Part shown: piece by piece, positions 47,054 to 50,668 of the stretch
Layout of the letters: each line of letters starts with the position of its first letter
Numbering within the stretch: position 1 is the first letter of the stretch
From: Bacteroidia bacterium
Lineage (GTDB): Bacteria > Bacteroidota > Bacteroidia > UBA4408
Direction: 5' to 3'
Assembly (NCBI GenBank): GCA_014376525.1
Contig: JACMRI010000061.1
Coordinates: 1-50,668 of the forward strand
DNA length: 50,668 bases
Program-made: the position numbers and the translations under genes
The notes under the pieces: model-generated
Told to the model about the DNA's origin: nothing
Seen by the model: only the letters and a program-made list of their open reading frames with translations
Databases searched by the model: none

Positions 47054-47063
47054 TTAATAACTG

Positions 47064-47414
47064 ATGAGTAGCATACATATACAAGGCATGCGCTTTAGGG
47101 CGTACCATGGTTGCATAGCCGAAGAGGCATTGTCGGGTACCGATTTTGAAGTGTCGGTACTTGCACACATGCCTATGGTTAAAGCCGCTTCTACTGATAA
47201 TTTGCACGATGCACTTGATTACTGCGCTGTATATGAACTAGTAAAAGAAGAAATAAACATACCAAGCAAACTAATAGAACACGTGGCCGGACGCATTTAT
47301 AACCGAATGAAACAATTTGATTATATAACTGAATGCCACGTGCAAGTAAGCAAGCTAAACCCGCCTGTAAATGGCTATATTACACAAAGTACAGTAGTGT
47401 ATAATGGAGAGTAA
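47064..47414 (+). CDS. folB: Dihydroneopterin aldolase
   Basis: 116 aa, standard FolB length. It cleaves dihydroneopterin to 6-hydroxymethyl-dihydropterin in folate synthesis. The tunnel fold is seen from IHIQGMRFRAYHGCIAEEALSGTDFEV, ALDYCAVYELVKEEI and SKLIEHVAGRIY, ending KLNPPVNGYITQSTVVY. The catalytic glutamate/lysine positions (E20 region and K92-like) appear kept. Co-transcription with gltX is likely from the 10-base gap. No other fol gene is near. Confidence 0.93.
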   Translation: MSSIHIQGMRFRAYHGCIAEEALSGTDFEVSVLAHMPMVKAASTDNLHDALDYCAVYELVKEEINIPSKLIEHVAGRIYNRMKQFDYITECHVQVSKLNPPVNGYITQSTVVYNGE

Positions 47415-47520
47415 TTATATTTTTTATTAATACTATACAATTAAGGCTGCTTATTTAACGGGCGGTATAATGAGAAATAACAAAATTGCATTGATAAATA
47501 TTTTTTATTAATAAGTGAGT

Positions 47521-48732
47521 TTACTTTTTTAAATTAAGCAAGTGTCCCATTTTTTCCTTTTTGGTAAATAAGTATTTTTCGTTGTGTGGGTTACTTTCTA
47601 TTTCAATGGCAATAGTTTGTGTTATGGTTAAACCATAGCCTATAAGTCCTGCACGCTTTTTGGGATTGTTGCTTAGTAATTTTATTTTACTTACGCCCAA
47701 CTCTCTTAGTATTTGCGCACCTATTCCGTAGTCGCGTTCGTCCATTTTAAACCCTAGTTTTATGTTAGCATCAACCGTATCGTATCCTTGCTCTTGCAGT
47801 TCGTATGCTTTTAGTTTATTCATTAAACCTATGCCCCTTCCTTCTTGATTCATATACAATATTACACCTTGTCCAGCTTGGCTTACTGCACGCATAGCAG
47901 CATGTAGTTGTGGGCCACAGTCGCAACGGCACGAGCCAAACACATCGCCCGTTACGCACGATGAATGTACGCGCACAAGTACTTCATCGTCAGCGTTCCA
48001 TTCGCCTTTTATTAGTGCCAAGTGTTCGCCGTTGTTGAGCATTTCTTTAAATCCAATTAGTTTAAAATCGCCAAACTCAGTAGGCATATCTACCGTAACT
48101 ATGCGTTGTACAAGGCTTTCGGTTTGTATGCGGTAGGCTATTAAATCTTTTATAGAAATTATTTTTAGGTTAAATTTTTTAGCTACAATTAACAAATCGG
48201 GTAGGCGAGCCATAGTACCATCATCGTTCATTATTTCTACTATTACGCCTGACGGATCTAAGCCAGCAAGGCGTGCCAAATCGGTAGCGGCTTCGGTGTG
48301 TCCTGCACGTCGCAGCACTCCCTCTTTGCGGGCACGTAGTGGGAATATATGACCAGGTTTACCAAGCTCTTCGGGGCGAGTGTCGGGGTTTACCAAAGCA
48401 AGTATTGTTTTAGCTCTATCCTGTGCAGATATACCAGTGGTACAGCCCTGCCCTATCAAATCTACCGATACCGTAAATGGTGTTTCGTAAGCGGCGCTAT
48501 TGGCAGTAACCATAAGGTTTAAGCCCAGTTTATCACAACGGTCTTCCAGTATAGGTGCACATATTAAGCCACGCCCTTCCTTTGCCATAAAATTAATTAT
48601 TTCGGGCGTTACGGTTTGTGCAGCACACAAAAAATCGCCTTCGTTTTCACGGTCTTCATCATCTACAACAATAATTACTTTTCCGTTTTTTATGTCTTCA
48701 ATAGCTTCGGGTATAGTATTAAGTACGCTCAT
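47521..48732 (-). CDS. ribBA: Bifunctional DHBP synthase / GTP cyclohydrolase II
   Basis: 403 aa from the ATG complement at 48730-48732. A longer in-frame start at 48819 adds a hydrophobic low-complexity string and runs into the preceding glycosyltransferase gene, so it is not used. The RibB half (about 1-205) has [11 protein letters not shown], the acidic metal loop, and [25 protein letters not shown]. The RibA half (about 210-403) has the zinc site [15 protein letters not shown] and [15 protein letters not shown], with the catalytic RAGLIGYGL end. It starts riboflavin synthesis from both GTP and ribulose 5-phosphate. It lies 37 bases after the glycosyltransferase gene. Confidence 0.96.
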   Translation of the reverse strand: MSVLNTIPEAIEDIKNGKVIIVVDDEDRENEGDFLCAAQTVTPEIINFMAKEGRGLICAPILEDRCDKLGLNLMVTANSAAYETPFTVSVDLIGQGCTTGISAQDRAKTILALVNPDTRPEELGKPGHIFPLRARKEGVLRRAGHTEAATDLARLAGLDPSGVIVEIMNDDGTMARLPDLLIVAKKFNLKIISIKDLIAYRIQTESLVQRIVTVDMPTEFGDFKLIGFKEMLNNGEHLALIKGEWNADDEVLVRVHSSCVTGDVFGSCRCDCGPQLHAAMRAVSQAGQGVILYMNQEGRGIGLMNKLKAYELQEQGYDTVDANIKLGFKMDERDYGIGAQILRELGVSKIKLLSNNPKKRAGLIGYGLTITQTIAIEIESNPHNEKYLFTKKEKMGHLLNLKK

Positions 48733-48769
48733 GGTTAGGTGTAAATTTTGGTAAAATAGTTTAATTAAT

Positions 48770-49933
48770 TTAAGTACAAATAATGCGTTCCAGTTGTTTA
48801 CAATTATTATCCCAATCAAAGTTTTTTATAACAAAAGCATTGCCAGTAGTGGCTATTCTGTTGGCTAGTTCGGGGTTTTCTAGTAAGCTAAAAATATGTT
48901 GCGCATACTCTTTGGGGCTGTTGCCTATAAGTATAGATTCGTTATGTGTAGCCATTAGCGCATTGTTTGCCAATGATGAGGTAATGCAAGGTATGTGCAT
49001 ACTCATGGCTTCTAATAATTTGTTTTGCAAGCCAGTGCCAATATTCATAGGAGCAATAAATATGCGCGACGATGCATAACACAAACGCAAATCTTCTACC
49101 CAACCTGTTATGGTTACATTGGCTGATGCCAAGCGTTTAACAGATGGAGCGGGGTTGTGTCCAGCAATGGTTAAAGTTATATTAGGATATTTTGTTTGTA
49201 ACAAGGGCATTATTTTTTCCACCAAAAACACAGCACTATCTACGTTTGGTGGGTAACTCATATTGCCTGTAAATAATAAATCTATACTTTTAGTAGTGTC
49301 TATTTTCTTAAAATATTGAGTGTCTACACCATTGGCAACTATGTTTATTCGTTCTTTAAACGGGTGATTAATAAGATCTTTATCTTGTTGTGATATAATT
49401 ACTTTTTGTTCAAAGTAGTCAAATATTTTGCGCTCGTATCGCTTTAAGCGCAGGTATTCTAATTTAAAAACAGGACGCAAAAAAACATTTTCTTTTTCAA
49501 TACGGCGTTCCATACCCTTACTTAACACGTCCATATAATCGAGTGTTTTATTGGCTTTGGTGTAGTGTTTTAAGTATTCGGAAGTGCGTATAAGTTGGCA
49601 AAAAACTTTATCGGGGTTGTGCTTGTAAAGCAAGGCATTAATTTTTAGTTGCGCATAGCGTGAGTAAAAATAGCCAACCTGTATAGGTTTGGTACTAAAC
49701 ACGGCTTTTAACACCTGATAAATAATGCCGTATTTGGGTAAATTTATAATATGTATTGAGGAGCAATATTTATTTAATTCGTCTACAGATGATTGCTCCA
49801 CAGTGGCGTCGTTAAGGCAACATAGCACTATTTCGTGTGTAAGCGACAGTCGTTTTATTTGATGAAAAGCACGCAACTTGTCCCCTTTTTCGAGCGGGTA
49901 AGGTATGCGCGACAGCAACACAAATAGTTTCAT
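48770..49933 (-). CDS. GT-B family 4 glycosyltransferase
   Basis: 387 aa, cytosolic. The N-terminal domain is [24 protein letters not shown], a pattern also seen in EpsF/TIGR03087-like exopolysaccharide transferases. The C-terminal donor domain has [42 protein letters not shown], and the donor-site [28 protein letters not shown], with the expected glutamate. It probably adds a sugar to an exopolysaccharide or LPS glycan. It stands apart from the heptose operon; sugar unknown. Confidence 0.9.
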   Translation of the reverse strand: MKLFVLLSRIPYPLEKGDKLRAFHQIKRLSLTHEIVLCCLNDATVEQSSVDELNKYCSSIHIINLPKYGIIYQVLKAVFSTKPIQVGYFYSRYAQLKINALLYKHNPDKVFCQLIRTSEYLKHYTKANKTLDYMDVLSKGMERRIEKENVFLRPVFKLEYLRLKRYERKIFDYFEQKVIISQQDKDLINHPFKERINIVANGVDTQYFKKIDTTKSIDLLFTGNMSYPPNVDSAVFLVEKIMPLLQTKYPNITLTIAGHNPAPSVKRLASANVTITGWVEDLRLCYASSRIFIAPMNIGTGLQNKLLEAMSMHIPCITSSLANNALMATHNESILIGNSPKEYAQHIFSLLENPELANRIATTGNAFVIKNFDWDNNCKQLERIICT

Positions 49934-50264
49934 TTAATGGGGCGTAAATTTTTGTACTAAAATAGTCATTAATGCGGTATAATTAAATCTAAATAACTTG
50001 CACATTTATATGTAATGCTCTAACTACATTATAGGGTTTATACTTAAATAATAAACGACATAATATTTGATGTCTATTTTGATAAACATTGTTTATTCAT
50101 GAAACTAAACTTGTTATAATTGAGCTTACAGTAGTTAAAAATAACTTGGTGAGTATAATGTGATAAGCATGAAGTAAAATATTAATAAAGCTAAAAATGT
50201 AGCATTTATGGCTTTAATTCACCTTTCATTTTGTTTACATAGTTGCATTATATTGCTAAATCTT
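49934..50264. other. AT-rich spacer before the structured element
   Basis: About 330 bases without a gene. The only structure seen is a hairpin TAAAGC/GCTTTA (50186-50191, 50211-50216) with an inner AAATG/CATTT. A TTG (50231-50233) and TATATTGC (50249-50256) could form a weak plus-strand promoter for the element that follows, although the spacing is 15 instead of 19. Confidence 0.4.
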
Positions 50265-50370
50265 GTCTTGGTAGCTGAGCGAAACCTCAGTTCCATATGG
50301 GGATCTGCTTTGGTTAGCCACCAGTAGGGGAATAAATGCCACCGCCATGTAAATATACAGCTACTGAGGC
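50265..50370. ncRNA. Candidate structured RNA of unknown identity
   Basis: A GC-richer island in very AT-rich DNA. Three nested helices fit: H1 CCTCAGT (50285-50291) with ACTGAGG (50363-50369); H2 ATATGGGG (50295-50302) with CC-g-CCATGT (50342-50350); H3 CTGC-tt-TGGT (50305-50314) with ACCAGTAG (50320-50327) around a 5-base loop. H1 competes with GTAGCTG/CAGCTAC (50271-50277, 50358-50364) and a local GCTGAG/CTCAGT hairpin, so the 5' end could switch. The long bulged rod recalls 6S RNA shape but I recognise no family, and either strand could be transcribed. No coding frame explains it. No T-run terminator is visible. Confidence 0.5.
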
Positions 50371-50437
50371 ATTAATAAAAATTGGTAAAAAACAAAATAG
50401 TAATTGTGCTATCTTATATGTAATAATAATTTCGTTA

Positions 50438-50668
50438 TTAATCTATCCGTTTTATACTTGCGCCTAGTGCATTCAATCTATCATCAATGTGTTGGTAACC
50501 ACGGTCTATTTGTTCTATGTTGTGTAATGTAGATTTTCCGTTGGCGCTCATAGCAGCTATAAGCAACGCAAGTCCTGCACGTATGTCGGGAGAAGTCATA
50601 GAAATAGCGCGTAAGGCAGTTTGTCTGTTAAGCCCTATAACCGTGGCACGGTGTGGGTCGCACAGTAT
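50438..50668 (-). CDS. murA: UDP-N-acetylglucosamine 1-carboxyvinyltransferase, C-terminal part (partial at right edge)
   Basis: 77 codons run from the window edge to a stop at 50438-50440. The sequence has [37 protein letters not shown], then [36 protein letters not shown] and IDRGYxxIDxRLxxLGAxIxR are the characteristic MurA/EPSP-type end. MurA transfers enolpyruvate to UDP-GlcNAc in the first committed step of peptidoglycan synthesis. The catalytic cysteine loop lies outside the window. Confidence 0.95.
   Translation of the reverse strand: MLCDPHRATVIGLNRQTALRAISMTSPDIRAGLALLIAAMSANGKSTLHNIEQIDRGYQHIDDRLNALGASIKRID

Noticed and set aside
50270..50340. TPP or cobalamin riboswitch, suggested by CTGAG and GCCACC strings
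   Set aside because: The other conserved core motifs are missing, and no thiamine or cobalamin gene follows.

Overview
The window is an AT-rich bacterial chromosome segment from a member of the Bacteroidota, probably of a Chitinophagales/Sphingobacteriales-like lineage; no finer placement is possible. The evidence is threefold. Several secreted proteins end in type IX secretion (T9SS) type A or type B sorting domains. Promoters have the form TTG-N19-TAnnTTTG and start codons lack Shine-Dalgarno sequences. Housekeeping enzymes are of the Bacteroidota kind, such as single-chain small PurL, a mitochondrial-type aconitase, a PadR-PspC pair and RibBA. No tRNA, rRNA, CRISPR array, insertion sequence or prophage was seen.

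Layout. 1-720 is the C-terminal part of an RHS/YD-repeat protein running off the left edge (minus). 842-1609 is a small T9SS cargo protein. 1801-4032 is purL, followed by a two-gene cassette (4072-5722) of an ABC-type AAA ATPase and a small protein with a nuclease-like core, then prmC (6018-6881). 6948-7964 (minus) is a type I asparaginase. 8125-13751 holds a periplasmic peptidyl-prolyl isomerase, aconitase, a DM13 lipoprotein and an orphan PaaD. 13827-20789 holds two very large tandem paralogues, both T9SS type B cargo with PKD-like repeats. They are followed by a tightly packed glycan operon (20867-24584): two glycosyltransferases, HddA and GmhA, the last two making an activated-heptose precursor.

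24977-37809 is almost entirely minus strand: PaaI thioesterase, an AddA/RecB-like helicase-nuclease, a thioredoxin-like [2Fe-2S] ferredoxin, an isolated NuoD, a beta-propeller sensor with a SpoIIE phosphatase output, a T9SS type A protein, and PspC with PadR. 37966-38330 holds a decayed crcB (fluoride channel) pseudogene that the reading frames alone do not reveal. 38407-42377 holds a lipoprotein MsrB, a PagL-like lipid A deacylase, an alpha/beta hydrolase, aroC and a SUI1 protein. 43027-47414 holds a choice-of-anchor B T9SS protein, gltX and folB. 47521-49933 (minus) holds ribBA and a glycosyltransferase. The right edge carries the C-terminus of murA (minus), preceded by an unassigned, GC-richer segment that folds into a three-helix hairpin (about 50265-50370), a candidate structured RNA.

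Two themes link the genes. The first is the cell surface: T9SS cargo, heptose and glycosyltransferase genes, lipid A deacylation, surface methionine sulfoxide repair and murein synthesis. The second is ordinary biosynthesis: purine, chorismate, folate, riboflavin and the TCA cycle. The best candidates for undescribed biology are the ATPase/nuclease-like cassette at 4072-5722 and the structured element at 50265-50370.
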